From: Paralithodes platypus | Lineage: Eukaryota > Arthropoda > Malacostraca > Decapoda > Lithodidae | NCBI GenBank assembly: GCA_032716605.1 | Contig: CM064519.1 | Coordinates: forward strand, 31,608,199 to 31,672,198 | DNA length: 64,000 nt | Direction: 5' to 3' | Program-made: the position numbers and the translations under genes | Part shown: positions 1-12,099 of the stretch, piece after piece | Layout: the number at the start of each line of letters is the position of its first letter | How positions within the stretch are numbered: the stretch's first letter is position 1 | Notes under the pieces: generated by a model | Told to the model about the DNA's origin: nothing | The model's database searches: none | Seen by the model: only the letters and a program-made list of their open reading frames with translations

Positions 1-117
1 GGAAAATATCACCAGTGGCACCAAGATGGCGGAGGATGACCGATCTTTTTTACCATAGGGTCTCTAGACTTCATATTCTCTTCTTTGACACAACCTACCT
101 AATAGTGAGTTGCCTCT

Positions 118-344
118 TAAGGGTACATCACACTGTCAGGAGTGCTAGCTAGTGGGAGTCTAACAGGAGTCACTAGGAGTCGCTAGAATCACTAGGAGTC
201 ATCGATTTTCACTGCGAGCGAGTGGGAGTCTAACAGAAGTCGCTAGGAGTCATACATTTTCACCGCGAATAGGCCCGCGAGTCCAAATTGTCCCCTACTC
301 CTATTGACTCTAGCTCGCACTCCTGACTGTGTGATGTACCCTTA
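118..344. mobile_element. MITE-like element with ~30-bp terminal inverted repeats
   Basis: The left end (GGGTACATCACACTGTCAGG) and the right end are near-perfect inverted copies over about 30 bp. The interior repeats an AGGAGTC/CTAACAGGAGTC motif several times. There is no coding capacity. The flanks are TTAAGGG and CCCTTATTAG, so the exact target duplication (TA, TTA or TTAA) cannot be fixed from one copy. Superfamily unknown. Confidence 0.75.
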
Positions 345-469
345 TTAGTGGTAATGTCGTGGATAGTTGGAAGAAGGCAATGTACTATTTTGTTTGGGAC
401 CTCCCCTCTTTTGGTCCATTAGTTTGGAAATACTAAGAAGTTTCACCCCATAATTTTGGCGATAATTAG

Positions 470-580
470 ACGGCCATCGGCCGGGACACTTTTCTATTCA
501 GAGGGGGTCTGGGTTTTTTATTTTTTATTATTTATTATTATTATTATATATTTGTTTTCTAGTTTAAAGGGTTTCTGGGA
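470..580. mobile_element. Fragment of the TTAAGGGG MITE family
   Basis: Contains the family core (CATCGGCCGGGACACTTTTC, then a G-run plus TCTGGGTTTTTT) that is also seen near 13.3, 23.8, 25.4, 43.0 and 53.2 kb. No ends are identifiable. An A/T-rich stretch with TTA repeats follows. Confidence 0.45.
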
Positions 581-649
581 AGACATTTTGTTAGCCTAGG
601 CGGCACACTCAAATATATTGATGGAAAATGGAAAAAAATAGAAGCACAA

Positions 650-825
650 ATATATTCAGACATTGTTTATCTAATGTTGACCGTTTGATTAGTATAGTCT
701 GCTGTAGTTTATCATCATGCCACAAATTGGTAAGTAATGTTGCCATTTGCCACTAATTTGTTGAAATACAGGGACCAGTACAAGTCAAACGGTCAACATT
801 AGCCAAACATTGTCTGAATATATAT
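650..825. mobile_element. Short inverted-repeat (foldback) element
   Basis: Arms of about 40 bp, at about 650-691 and 785-824, are inverted copies: ATATTCAGACATTG with TAATGTTGACCGTTTG, answered by CAAACGGTCAACATTA and CAATGTCTGAATAT in inverse order on the right. The spacer is about 95 bp. No ORF. Confidence 0.75.
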
Positions 826-1438
826 TGTTACCCATGTCCAAACGAGTCATTTGAGACTGGTTTGACATCCCTACAGTTTGGGGCAAAAATCAATGCTTAA
901 GAACTCTTATGGAAAGTAATTGAAAGGGGGCTGCCAAAGCCAATGTAGAGTAAACCTATAATGGCCCAATATCTAAATTTTAATTTTTATTATATTGACT
1001 ATTTCAATGCGTGTGCCAAATATTTTACTTTTATCACGATATGCACAATTAATCTACCTAACTGCCTCACTAGATATGAAACACAATGAACCCTTGTTCT
1101 CACAGGTCTTTCCTAAGTTGAAAATCTGCAATTGGTAGTCGGAATGTAATGAGATTGGCGGAATCGTATAGTCAGCCACATGATATTATGTATGGAAGTA
1201 AATTGAGTGTGATTGACATACAATGACAATTTGATATACAATTATTAATTGATTATAATTAACTAATTCATTACCATTTAAACCTTGAACTCAGTCACAC
1301 TATTTTTCTTCAATACATAAAATCACAGAGGGCATGCAAATTCCTGAGGCCAGTTGGTCAGCATGGGTTCATTATTAAACATCCGGGAAACCTGTGCATC
1401 TATCATTTCACTCAGTACGGCTTATCGACTTATACTAT
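826..1438. other. No feature recognised
   Basis: A/T-rich unique-looking sequence without a supported ORF, RNA gene or repeat structure. Confidence 0.5.
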
Positions 1439-3745
1439 CAGAACATAAGAACATAAGAAAATGGGAGTCTGCAAAAAGACGATCGGCCCATACAAGGCAG
1501 ATCCCTGTCACACCCAACCCCAATTACAAGGCCCAATAATAGACCCATCTCACTAATACCTTGAGTACTAACCCCACCAAAACGGTCAGAGATTAACACA
1601 AGATTACGGGGGTCTGCCTAGCGCCGATTGGCCCACACCTGGTAGATCCCCCTCACACCCAACCCATCTCGTCCATATGCCTATCTAATTTTATCTTAAA
1701 GCTCCCTATCGTTCTTGATCCCACTATATCACTTGGTAGCCTATTCCACCCATCTACAACTCTGTTACCAAACCAATATTTGCCTATATATTTTCTGAAA
1801 CGAAATTTATCTAATTTGAAACCATTTGTACGAGTTATTTCGCTATCACTGAGCTTTAGTACATTTTTAATGTCTCATTTATTATTTCCACTAAGTTCAG
1901 TAACCCACTTGAATATCTCTATCATGTCACCTCTAACTCTGCGTCTCTCTAACGAATGTAAGCCTAATTTCTTCAACCTTTCTTCATACGGAAGATTTCT
2001 AATATTATGGATAATTTTTGTCATTCTACGTTGTACTCTCTCCAATGAATCTATGTCCATTCTGTAATAAGGACACCACAATTGAACAGCATAATCCATA
2101 TGGGGTCTCACTAATGACAAGTAAAGTTTTAAGATAACATCAGCAGTTCTGTTACTCACACTCCTAGATATGAACCCGAAAATCCTGTTTGCCTTGTTAC
2201 GAACGCTTATACATTGTTTTCTAGGCTTCAAATCATTGCTAACAAACACACCTAGATCTTTCTCACAGTCTGAGTTTTCTAATTCCATATTAGCTAGTTT
2301 ATATTTAAAATTTGTATGCATCTTCCCTATCTTTAATACCTTGCATTTGTCAATGTTAAACTTCATTTGCCATTTTACTGACCATTCGTGTAAGGTATCT
2401 AGATCCCTTTGCAGACACTCTATATCTCTAACTGAATCAATTTTCTCCCCATTTTGGTATCGTCTGCAAATTTACTTATCCTACTAGTTATACCTAAATC
2501 AAGGTCATTTATGTATATAATAAAAAACAGAGGACCTAATACAGATCCCTGGGGGACACCACTCTTTACTGATCCCCATTCTGACTTAGTACCATTTATG
2601 CTGACTCTCTGCTTCCTACCAATTAGCCATGACCTAATCCATCCTAACAACGCCCCACCTATTCCATGTGCCTCAACCTTTCTCATCAATCTCTCATGAG
2701 GGACTCTGTCGAAAGCTTTACTGAAATCTAAATATATAATATCATATGACTTGTCATTATCTACTGCTTCATATACCTCTGAGAAAAAAAAACTAAGCAA
2801 ATTAGTAAGGCAAGAACGTCCCTGAGTGAATCCATGCTGAGAAGAATTAATTAAGTTAAATGTTTCTAAGTGGTTTCTCATATTCCTAGCAATAATTGAC
2901 TCTAGTAGCTTTCCTATGATTGAAGTGAGACTAATGGGACGGTAATTGGATGCTATTGATTGATCACCTTTTTTGAAAATCGGAACTACATTTGCAAGCT
3001 TCCAAGCTTCTGGAACTATACCTGTTTCTAATGAATTGTTAAAAATAAATGTTAATGGGTAACTTAACTCATCTCTGCATTCTTGTAATACTCTAGCATA
3101 TCGGGACCAGGCGATTTCTGAGGTTTCAGTCTGCCAATTTTCTTAAGCACATCATTTCTACTTATAGTAACCGTACTTAACCTATTTTCTATACTATCGC
3201 TATATACCTTACGGACTTCTGGAAACTGTGCCAAATTTTCATTAGTGAAAACGGATAGAAACTGACTATTTAATGTACTGCACATTTCTAAATAATTTTC
3301 TGTCATTTCTCCTATCGAAGTTTTAAGGGGGCCTATTTTATCTCTAACTTTAGATTTATATAGCTGGTAAAAAGCCTTAGGCTTAATTTTTGAGTCATTG
3401 GCTATCCTGATTTCATAATTTCTTTTGTCTGTCCTTATACCTTTTTTAACCTCTCTTGATAGATTCTGATAGTAAGCAAGTAGGTGAATTTCGCCTTTCT
3501 TAATTTTTCGATATATTCCTCTCTTTTTTTCCTAGAAGGTCTAATAGCCTATTATTCATCCATTTGGGTTGGTTCTGTGTTGATCTAAATTTTCTTTTGG
3601 GGATATATTTATTTTGCGCATTGTGGAGTGAAGAAATAAAATGATTATATGTAGCTGTCAAATTATCCTGAGTTAAGACAGGTATCTGAGAGAGAGTATG
3701 TTCATTAGCTCCACTAGGTGCATTACTACTGAAAGGGCCAAGCTC
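1439..3745 (-). mobile_element. CR1-like LINE, 5'-truncated, minus strand
   Basis: A non-LTR retrotransposon reading right to left. It begins inside the linker before the reverse transcriptase (no endonuclease domain), runs through the RT and C-terminal region, and has a 3' UTR of about 200 bp. The plus strand at 1441-1460 shows two copies of CATAAGAA, i.e. a TTCTTATG octamer tail on the element strand. Octamer direct-repeat tails are typical of CR1-type elements. A truncated second copy of the 3' UTR and ORF end lies at 10572-10905, and a much older relic at about 34160-34975. Confidence 0.85.
1664..3306 (-). pseudogene. CR1-like LINE reverse transcriptase, broken
   Basis: The product would be the ORF2 protein that copies LINE RNA into DNA at the target. 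In order from 3306 down: a [10 protein letters not shown] block (RT motif 0/1), [26 protein letters not shown] (palm A), [14 protein letters not shown], and ISKFADDTK with the catalytic ADD near 2457-2476. The thumb follows (DKCKVLKIG, DLGVFVSNDLKP, LVRPHMDYAVQLWCPYY), then a terminal YWFGNRVVDGWNRLP block ending near 1664. The frame breaks between 2460 and 2366, and one in-frame TGA interrupts near 1875. More linker coding sequence is visible in pieces up to about 3745. Not functional. Confidence 0.85.
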
Positions 3746-4281
3746 TTTTTGTTGTGTCTACTCTGCTAAGGGGCTTCAGTCCTGACGCTATTCTTGACTT
3801 ACGGTGTGTTGTCTTAATAATCCAGAAGGGTTGATAGCCTCTGAAGTCCTATTTTAACTAATAAGGTTAGTCAGTCTCATCTTAAACACGACAGTGGTGA
3901 TTTTTCTACTCCTCTCGAAGGCCGACATATCAGATAAGTGTTGTTTGTTCCCTGTTTTTATTGTTGGGCTAGATAGAGGTTAATTAAAAATTGTTAATGT
4001 TTAGTGTGCAGTTGCGTTACATGTGAAGCATATATAAGAATTAATTATATGTACGATTAACTTCTACTTTTACCTGATAATTAAATATTATAATTAACTT
4101 ATGTGTTTACTACCTTCTGATTCTTATTAATCTTTATGATCTTTAACTTATGGCGTAACCTCCGGATGGATAATGTAATATCCTAGACTCAATTAAATTG
4201 CCTTAAAATTATTCATTATTGTTAACTAACTGGTGGGGGCCGTTATGATATGTATGAATTACAATAGTAACACACATGCAA
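3746..4281. other. No feature recognised
   Basis: A/T-rich sequence between two minus-strand LINE fragments. No ORF, inverted repeat or RNA signal could be supported. Confidence 0.45.
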
Positions 4282-4711
4282 AATATAATCTATCTATCTA
4301 TTGCCTGACGCCGTGATCCCTGGAGGGGTGGCCACGAACGAAACGCCCCCATGCACCAATCTCCCTAGTCAGTCGACGCCCCTCCTTCCAACCAGCAACG
4401 CCTTCATCCATATACTTCTTCACTCCATCTTTCCACCTCTCTTTCGGTTTACCTCTCCCTCTCTGTCCTTCCACCTCGCTCTCGTACACCCTCTTGGCTA
4501 TTCTCTCGCTTCCCATACGTTCCATATGGTCGAACCATCTCAAGGTGTTCCTTTCCATATTTTCCAGCACATCTACCTCCACACCACACCTCCTTCTTAC
4601 TTCCTTATTAGTCTGTGTATCCCTCCATGTAACTCTGCACGCACTTCTCAAGTAACTCATTTCCACCCCTCTCACTATTGGTCTGAGTTTCTCTATTGGA
4701 TACAAAATTGT

Positions 4712-4712
<1 letters not shown>
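4282..4712 (-). pseudogene. RTE-like LINE ORF2 C-terminus with (TAGA)n tail
   Basis: On the minus strand the segment encodes the C-terminal part of a non-LTR ORF2: a WRDTQTNKEVRRRCGV stretch, LENMERNTLRWFDHMERM, and RGRGKPKERWKDGV. This 'LRW-HM-RM...RGRGKP--RW' region is a recurrent tail of arthropod endonuclease/RT LINEs. It ends at a stop near 4298, followed by TAGATAGATAGA. The same terminal signature (TTGCCTGACGCC next to a TAGA run) appears at about 56222-56300, and a divergent one at 59785. The 5' side runs into a (CA)n tract, so only the 3' end is present. Confidence 0.75.

Positions 4713-4715
<3 letters not shown>

Positions 4716-4801
<86 letters not shown>
4716..4801. repeat. (CA)n microsatellite, about 85 bp
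   Basis: Uninterrupted AC dinucleotide run. Long apparent cysteine/valine or threonine/histidine ORFs through it are artefacts. Confidence 0.98.
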
Positions 4802-4803
<2 letters not shown>

Positions 4804-4962
4804 TGGTGTTATATACAGTATTTAATAAGCACCAACAACCTGGTAGAGAAAAGGGGACATTAGCGGTGGTTTTGTGTGAGCCGCATACAAAAGGTTCCAC
4901 TAATCCGTTGCAAGGCTACAGCTGCTGGGTTCACAGAGCTAACTGCAAAGCTGGAGTCCACA
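4802..4962. other. No feature recognised
   Basis: Short unique stretch between the (CA)n tract and the minisatellite. Confidence 0.4.
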
Positions 4963-7498
4963 CCTGCCTCCCACACCCACCCACCCCTCCCATACACCAA
5001 CCCTCCCACACACACACTCTCTCCATCCCCACCCTCTCACATACACTCCAGACCCACCCCACCCTTCTATACACATACATCCCTTTCCCACACACACACT
5101 CCTTCCCACCGAACCCTCTCATACGTACCTCTCACACACCAACCCTCCCACACACAATCCCCCCGCTCCTCCCACCCCACCCTCTCACACATACCTCTCA
5201 TGCACACACCCACCCACATACACACATTCACCTTTCCTACACACATACACCCCTCTCACACACATACACCCCTCCAACACACCGACCCTCCCACACACAT
5301 ACACCCCTCTCATACATCAACCCTCCCACACATATACACCCCTCTCACACATCCAACCCTCCCACACACATAAACCCCTCTCACACACCAACCCTTCCGC
5401 ACACATACACCCCTCTCACACACCTACCCTCCCACACACATAAACCCCTCTCATACACGAACCCTCCCACACACATACACCCCTCTCACACACCAACCCT
5501 CCCACACACGTACACCCCTCTCACACACCAACCCTCCCACACACATACACCCCTCTCACACACCAACCCTCCCACACACATAAACCCCTCTCACACACCA
5601 ACCATCCCACACACATACACCACTCTCATACACCAACCCTCCCACACACATACACCCCTCTCATACACCAACCCTCCCACACACATACACCACTCTCATA
5701 CACCAACCCTCCCACACACATAAACCCCTCTCACACACCAACCCTCCCACACACATACACCACTCTCATACACCAACCCTCCCACACACATAAACCCCTC
5801 TCATACACCATCCCTCCCACACATATACACCCCTCTCACACACCAACCCTCCCACACATATACACCCCTCTCATACACCAACCCTCCCACACACATACAC
5901 CACTCTCATACACCAACTCTCCCACACACATAAACCCATCTCATACACCATCCCTCCCACACATATACACCCCTCTCACACACCAACCCTCCCACACACA
6001 TCCACCCTTCTCATACACCAACCCTCCCACACACATACACCCATCTCATACACCAACCCTCCCACACATATAAACCCCTCTCATACACCAACCCTCCCAC
6101 ACACATAAACCCCTCTCATACACCAACCCTCCCACACACATACACCCCTCTCACACACCAACCCACCCACACACCTACACCCCTCTCACACACCAACCCT
6201 CCCACACACATACACCCCTCTCATACACCAACCCTCCCACACACATACACCCCTCTCATACACCAATCCACCCACACACATACACCACTCTAACACACCA
6301 ACCATCCAACACACATACACCCCTCTCACACGCCAACCCTCCCACACACATACACCCCTCTCACACACCAACCCTCCCACACACATACACCCCTCTCACA
6401 CGCCAACCCTCCCACACACATACACCCCTCTCACACACCAACCCTCCCACACACATACACCCCTCTCACACACCAACCCTCCCACACACATACACCCCTC
6501 TCATACACCAACCCTCCCACAAACATACACCCCTCCCACACTCATACACTCCCTCCCACACTCATACACTCCCTCCCACACTCATACACTCCCTCCCACA
6601 CTCATACACTCCCTCCCACACTCATACACTCCCTCCCACACTCATACACCCCTCTCATACGCCAACCCTCCCACACACATACACCCCTCTCATACACCAA
6701 TCCACCCACACACATACACCCCTCTCACACACCAACCCTCCCACACACATACACCCCTCTCACACGCCAACCCTCCCACACACATACACCCCTCTCACAC
6801 ACCAACCCTCCCACACACATACACCCCTCTCACACGCCAACCCTCCCACACACATACACCCCTCTCACACACCCACCCTCCCACACACATACACCCCTCT
6901 CATACACCAACCCTCCCACAAACATACACCCATCTCATACACCAATCCACCCACACACATACACCCCTCTCACACACCAACCCTCCCACACACATACACC
7001 CCTCTCACACACCAACCCTCCCACACACATACACCCCTCTCATACGCCAACCCTCCCACACACATACACCCCTCTCATACACCAATCCACCCACACACAT
7101 ACACCCCTCTCACACACCAACCCTCCCACACACATACACCCCTCTCACACAGCAACCCTCCCACACACATACACCCCTCTCACACACCAACCCTCCCACA
7201 CACATACACCCCTTTCATACACCAACCCTCTCACACACATACACCCCTCTCACACACCAACCCTCCCACATACATACACCCCTCTCACACACCACCCCTC
7301 CCACACACATACACCCCTCTCATACACCAAACCTCCCACACACATACACCCCTCTCATACACCAACCCTCCCACACACATACACCCCTCTCACACACTAA
7401 CCCTCCCACACACATATACACCCTCTCACACACCAACCCTCCCACACACATACACCCCTCTCACACAGCAACCCTCCCACACACATACACCCCTCTCA
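4963..7498. repeat. 35-bp minisatellite array
   Basis: About 2.5 kb of tandem C/A-rich repeats with a 35-bp unit (ACACATACACCCCTCTCACA followed by CACCAACCCTCCCAC). Point variants alternate (CTCACACACC, CTCATACACC, CTCACACGCC). The 5' part, to about 5280, is irregular and looks like the degenerate birthplace from CA/CCCA repeats. The strand bias is extreme, with almost no G. All ORFs in it are repeat artefacts. The array stops abruptly where LINE copy A begins, and its remnants reappear at 9239, 9735 and 10327. Confidence 0.95.
6533..6650. repeat. 20-bp sub-array inside the minisatellite
   Basis: Five to six perfect copies of a 20-bp unit (CCCACACTCATACACTCCCT) replace the 35-bp register. 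The flanking units resume the 35-bp pattern, so this looks like a recent local expansion of a shortened unit. Confidence 0.9.
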
Positions 7499-9238
7499 GA
7501 GAGAAGTATTGAATTGTTTAGATAAACTCAAGGTAAATAAAACGCCTGGAACTGATACAATCTCGCCTAGAGTTCTAAAGGAAGCTAAGGATGAGCTCTC
7601 CAAACCACTGACATTACTATTCAATACATTCTTGCAGTCTGGAACTATGCCTGATCATTGGAAGCTAGCCAACGTAACACCGATATTAAAAAAAGGCAGC
7701 AAATCCCTACCCCGTAACTATCGTCCAATTAGCTTTACCTCAGTTGTATGTAAAATGCTAGAAACGGTCATAAGAGACAGACTCGTAAATCACTTAGAGG
7801 AAAATAACATACTTAAAGATACTCATCACGGCTTTCGTAAAAAAACGTTCCTCTTTAACAAACCTCTTAGACTTCTTCCACGATATCCTCAACCTCTACG
7901 ATGAGAGTAAAGCTGTAGATATTATACTGTATACCTTGATTTTCAAAAGGCTTTGACAAAGTTACCCACAAACGTTTACTGCTAAAACTAAAAGCACATG
8001 GAATTCAAGACGGTGTGTTGAAATTGATAGAAAATTGGCTCAGCGACAGAAAACAAAGAGTAGTCATAAACGGTAAGGCATCTAAATGGACCAATGTAAG
8101 TAGCGGGGTACCCCAGGGATCGGTAATAGGACCAATTCTCTTTCTAATTTACATCAACGACATATATGAGGGTCTCACCTGTACAATCTCAAAATTTGCT
8201 GACGATACAAAAATTGCAAATAGCTACTCTCAAAAGAACAAGTTGACGATATGCAACACAATCTACTGTAGATAAATTGTCATGTTGGGCCCAAATTTGG
8301 CAAATGAGTTTCAATGCGGATAAATGTAAAGTACTACATATCGGATACCTAAATGAGAAAGCAAACTATTCGATGATGGCACTCAGCTTAAGAATGTAAA
8401 CAGAGAAACCGATCTGGGAGTAACAATATCGAGTAACCTAAAGCCGAGTCAACAATGTTCAGAAGTTGTTAAGAAGGCAAACAAAATAATTGGCTTTATA
8501 GGCAGGTCATTTGAGCATAAATCCAAAGAAGTTATCCTAACCCTTTACAATTCCTTAGTCCGCCCTCTTCTGGAATACTGCGTTCAATCCTGGTGCCCTT
8601 ATTACCAAAAAGATATAAACAAGCTAGAACGAGTTCAACGTAGAGTTACCAAAATGATACCTAGCCTAAAGAACAAACTATACGAAGAGCGTCTTAGAGA
8701 ATTAAATCTATTTCCTTTAACCCAGCGCAGATTAAGAGGTGACTTAATTCAAGTGTTCAAAATCATCAAAGGCATCGACAATATGAACTGTAGTAAGTAT
8801 TTCACTATCGACCAATCTAATTACACGCGGGGAAACGGTTGCAAAATTATTGGTAAATCTTTTAACTCACAGGAATCTAAGAATTTCTTCTTCAATCGAG
8901 TTGTCAACTTGTGGAATGGGCTTCCCCGAGACGTTATAGACTGCAGCACCGTTGATTCATTTAAACTCCGCGTAGACAAATATCTCGCATCAAACCTGCG
9001 ACTGACTGCGTTTGTAAATGAATAACTTTATTTTATCCCCCCCTCAGTTACTAACCCATCTGTCTCCTACTAACTTCCTAATCCTGCCACGGACATTAGT
9101 TCCAGTGCAGTAATTCCCTTTCCAATGTTCCCTTACCCACTCTAAAGCACTGTTTGGACACTTGATCCTCAGTGGTTTGGAGGACAAGCAGCCTAGAAGG
9201 GTCACTAGATATGTTGTTGCTTGATTTCCTTTGTACTC
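7499..9238 (+). mobile_element. CR1/Jockey-superfamily LINE, copy A, 5'-truncated
   Basis: Inserted in the 35-bp minisatellite. The 5' junction is CCCCTCTCA/GAGAGAAG. The 3' end is TTTCCTTTGTACTC, followed by minisatellite-like TACACCACACAC, so a short CTCA duplication is possible. It is nearly identical, apart from small indels, to the 3' two-thirds of copy B (56388-58660). This indicates a family that was active recently. Confidence 0.9.
7509..9025 (+). pseudogene. LINE copy A reverse transcriptase, broken
   Basis: It starts within the RT domain (NKTPGTDTISPRVLKEA, then WKLANVTPILKKGSK and NYRPISFTSVVCKMLE) and ends in the C-terminal block (FFFNRVVNLWNGLPRDVIDC) with a stop after FVNE near 9025. 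Palm motifs are present: [20 protein letters not shown] and KFADDTKIAN, with the ADD triad intact. Relative to copy B it has an extra A in the A-run near 7841, a 5-bp insertion near 7926 and further indels near 8270 and 8375, so the reading frame is split. No endonuclease domain. Confidence 0.88.
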
Positions 9239-9257
9239 ATACACCACACACACCTCC

Positions 9258-9661
9258 CCGTGGCATAACGGATAGCGCGTCTGGCTCACAATCAGAAAGT
9301 CCCGAGTTCGAGACCTGGGCGAGGAAGAGACATTTGGGCAAGTCTCTTAACGGTGTAGCCTCTGCTCACCTAGCAGTATAAATAGGAACCTGGTATAAGT
9401 GGACGAAGTTGTGACGTCCAATCTGGGGTTGGTGATCGGTTACAAGGTGAGATGGGTATCGTACTGGTCAACCTAAGCTACTGGTCAACCTAAGCCTTCG
9501 GGTGAGACTGGTACCGTAATGAGAATGGTACCGTACAGATTAACCCTAAGCCTTCGTTTCCAAATGTCGCCAATTAGCTAAAATTCAGACTACACACACA
9601 TCCACAGCCATTCCAACGATACATAAACACTTAACATGCATTTCACGCAATACATTCCCAG
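9258..9661 (+). mobile_element. tRNA-derived SINE, copy 1
   Basis: The head looks tRNA-like: an A-box-like GTGGCATAACGG near 9260, a B-box-like GAGTTCGAGACC near 9303, and an anticodon-arm-like segment between them. The body of about 340 bp contains ACATTTGGGCAAGTCTC and CTAGCAGTATAAATAGG. The same head and body recur at 27456-27553 plus 32257-32482, where a DNA transposon splits them. Homology of the two copies ends near CACGCAATACATTCCCAG. Presumed Pol III-transcribed. No tail microsatellite seen. Confidence 0.8.
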
Positions 9662-9734
9662 TTAAGGAGGCGCGATAATAATGAGCTTAGCTCGCATTGC
9701 GTGGATTCCCCTTGACGAACAAGTGAGTGAATAA

Positions 9735-9806
9735 CACATACACCCCTCTCATACACCAACCCTCCCACACACATACACCACTCTCACACACCAACCCTTC
9801 CACACC
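9735..9806. repeat. Remnant of the 35-bp minisatellite
   Basis: Two 35-bp units identical in type to 4963-7498, showing that the array once continued across the LINE and SINE insertions. Confidence 0.9.
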
Positions 9807-9824
9807 GTTTATTATTATTATTAT

Positions 9825-9828
<4 letters not shown>

Positions 9829-9871
<43 letters not shown>
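9829..9871. repeat. (CA)n microsatellite after a (TTA)n run
   Basis: A CCGTTTATTATTATT run (9807-9829) leads into an AC tract of about 42 bp. The same CCGTTTATTATT junction recurs at 10293. Confidence 0.9.
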
Positions 9872-9875
<4 letters not shown>

Positions 9876-10139
9876 CACTACCGAGGATTAACCTCCCATT
9901 GTAGTACCCGCACCCTCCTTACCTGACCTTACCAAAACAGTTTCTGTATGTATGTATGTTTGTGTGCATACGTGAGCGTTTGTGTATACGGACATGTGCA
10001 CACTTACTGCATGTTCTTATGTTCCTATATATGTATGTATATGTATGCGCGCACGTACTTGTATATACGTATGTTCTGTTTATGAGTAAGTAAATAAATG
10101 TGTATATGTACTGTATATCACTTACTCTCATGGTTATTT

Positions 10140-10326
10140 TATGATAATTTGTATTCTGCACATGCATCATTATTGTATTTATTTATTTTGTTTGTAAACT
10201 AAGCTTACCATCCTCATATCTGTACATCTCATGTTCATCCCCTAAATTGTAAAATGTGTATTTTCAGCTCATGAGGCTGCCATTCTTTAATAAACCGTTT
10301 ATTATTATTATTATTATTATTATTAC
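10140..10326 (+). mobile_element. 3' end of a (TTA)n-tailed retroposon
   Basis: A unique segment ends with TTTAATAAACCG followed by nine TTA units and then minisatellite sequence. An AATAAA-like signal next to a trinucleotide tail is usual for non-LTR retroposons. The 5' boundary is not visible. The upstream 9890-10140 segment is TATG-rich and not assigned. Confidence 0.5.
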
Positions 10327-10571
10327 ACATATACCCCTCTTATACACCAACCCTCCCACACACATACACCCCTCACACACCATCCCTCCCACACACATAC
10401 ACCCCTCCCACACACATACACCCCTCTCACACACCAACCCTCCCACACACATACACCCCTCTCACACACCAATCCTCCCACACGCATACACCCCTCTCAC
10501 AAATATGCCTCCCACTTTACCCTCTCATACACACACCCTCCTACACTCGCACCCTCCCAATCCAACCTCTC
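10327..10571. repeat. Third block of the 35-bp minisatellite
   Basis: Variant units (ACACATACACCCCTCACACA and similar), shorter and more diverged than the main array. Confidence 0.85.
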
Positions 10572-10905
10572 CCACACAAGGCATATCCCTGTTACACCCA
10601 ACCCCAATTACAAGGCCCAATTATAGGTCCAACTCACTAATACCATGAGTACTGACCCCACCAAAACGGTCAGAGATTAATTTAACACAAGATTACGGGG
10701 TCTGCTGAGCGCTGATTGGCCCACACCCGGCATATCCCCCTCACACCCAACCCATCTCGTCCATATGCCTATCTAATTTTATCTTAAAGCTCCCTATCGT
10801 TCTTGATCCCACTATATCACTTGGTAGCCTATTCCACCCATCTACAACTCTGTTACCAAACCAATATTTGCATATATCTTTTCTGAAACGAAATTTATAA
10901 TCATA
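10572..10905 (-). mobile_element. CR1-like LINE 3' end, truncated
   Basis: Matches the 3' UTR and last ~70 codons of the LINE at 1439-3745 (plus-strand landmarks CACTTGGTAGCCTATTCCAC and CCAATATTTGCATATATCTT). The TTCTTATG tail is missing, and the copy abuts minisatellite at 10571 and C-rich sequence at 10905. Confidence 0.85.
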
Positions 10906-11807
10906 CCCTTTCACACCCTTTCACAAACCTCCAATCTCCCACACTCCTTTCCTAATAACCATCTCTTCAACTCCAATCCTTACGCAATCACTCCTCAAAC
11001 ACCTACCCCTTCAACACTCATCCCTCCCCCATACTGATCCACCCCCCACATATGCACCTCTCCCATATACACCCATCCATCAGATACATACTCACCATTC
11101 ATATATTAGGCTCTCCGACACCAATAACTTCCACATACTCCCATCCTCCTACACCCATTCTTCCCATACCTGTCCACCCCTACTTCGTTTACCCACTCTC
11201 ATCTACCCCTCGCAAATATTCTTTCAACACGCACCCCTTTCAACCCCATCCCTCTCACAACCACCCACCCACCCTGTCACAGCATCCCAGTTCTCTCACA
11301 TGCCCCTCACAGACACACCCTTTCCTCTCACCCCTCCACATCTCACCGTTTCCACCCATCCTATTACAGACCCACCCAGCCTACACCCGTACAACAGACT
11401 ATACCTACACACTGTACCTTCCACTCCCACCCCTCCCAGAAAGATTTGCCATGTACACCCTTCACATAACCAGACATCCCACTCCGATCTTTTTCACACA
11501 ACCTCTTCCACCCACACGAACCCTCCCCTTCCACAAACCATTATTCACCCACCTCCATCACACACACCCATCATAGATCCAACCCTTCCACTCCTTTCTC
11601 ACGTCATTCATAGACTCACACCACTCCTATCACACCCACACTCCCTGGATCCAGCTCTGCCACACCCAGACACCCTCTATACACCCACTCTATCTCCCCA
11701 AACTTCTTACACTCCTTCCCAACTCCCTTACCCCCTTGATACCTTGCTATCCTTACCTTCACATACTAAACTCATACTATACCCTGCTGGCATCCCCCCC
11801 CCCCCCA
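10906..11807. repeat. Degenerate C/A-rich sequence and a C-run
   Basis: Irregular CCCAC/CACCC-rich sequence, possibly the oldest decayed flank of the minisatellite, ending in about 10 Cs. ORFs of 174 and 267 codons here are open only because the plus strand is G-poor. Confidence 0.6.
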
Positions 11808-11992
<185 letters not shown>

Positions 11993-12099
11993 ACCTCTCC
12001 CTCTGATGTTTTTATCCATGCACACATTAACATGTGTATACAAAACTCTAACCCCTGTTCTCACTCTGCCTTATGCATGCTTACATACACTTTAAATCC

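Noticed and set aside
4803..5723. Open frames of 165-306 codons through the minisatellite
   Set aside because: The plus strand has almost no G or stop-forming triplets there. The products are pure repeat (HTHTP-like) and the frames change freely between copies.
4963..7498. CRISPR array
   Set aside because: Contiguous tandem units without unique spacers, and the context is eukaryotic.
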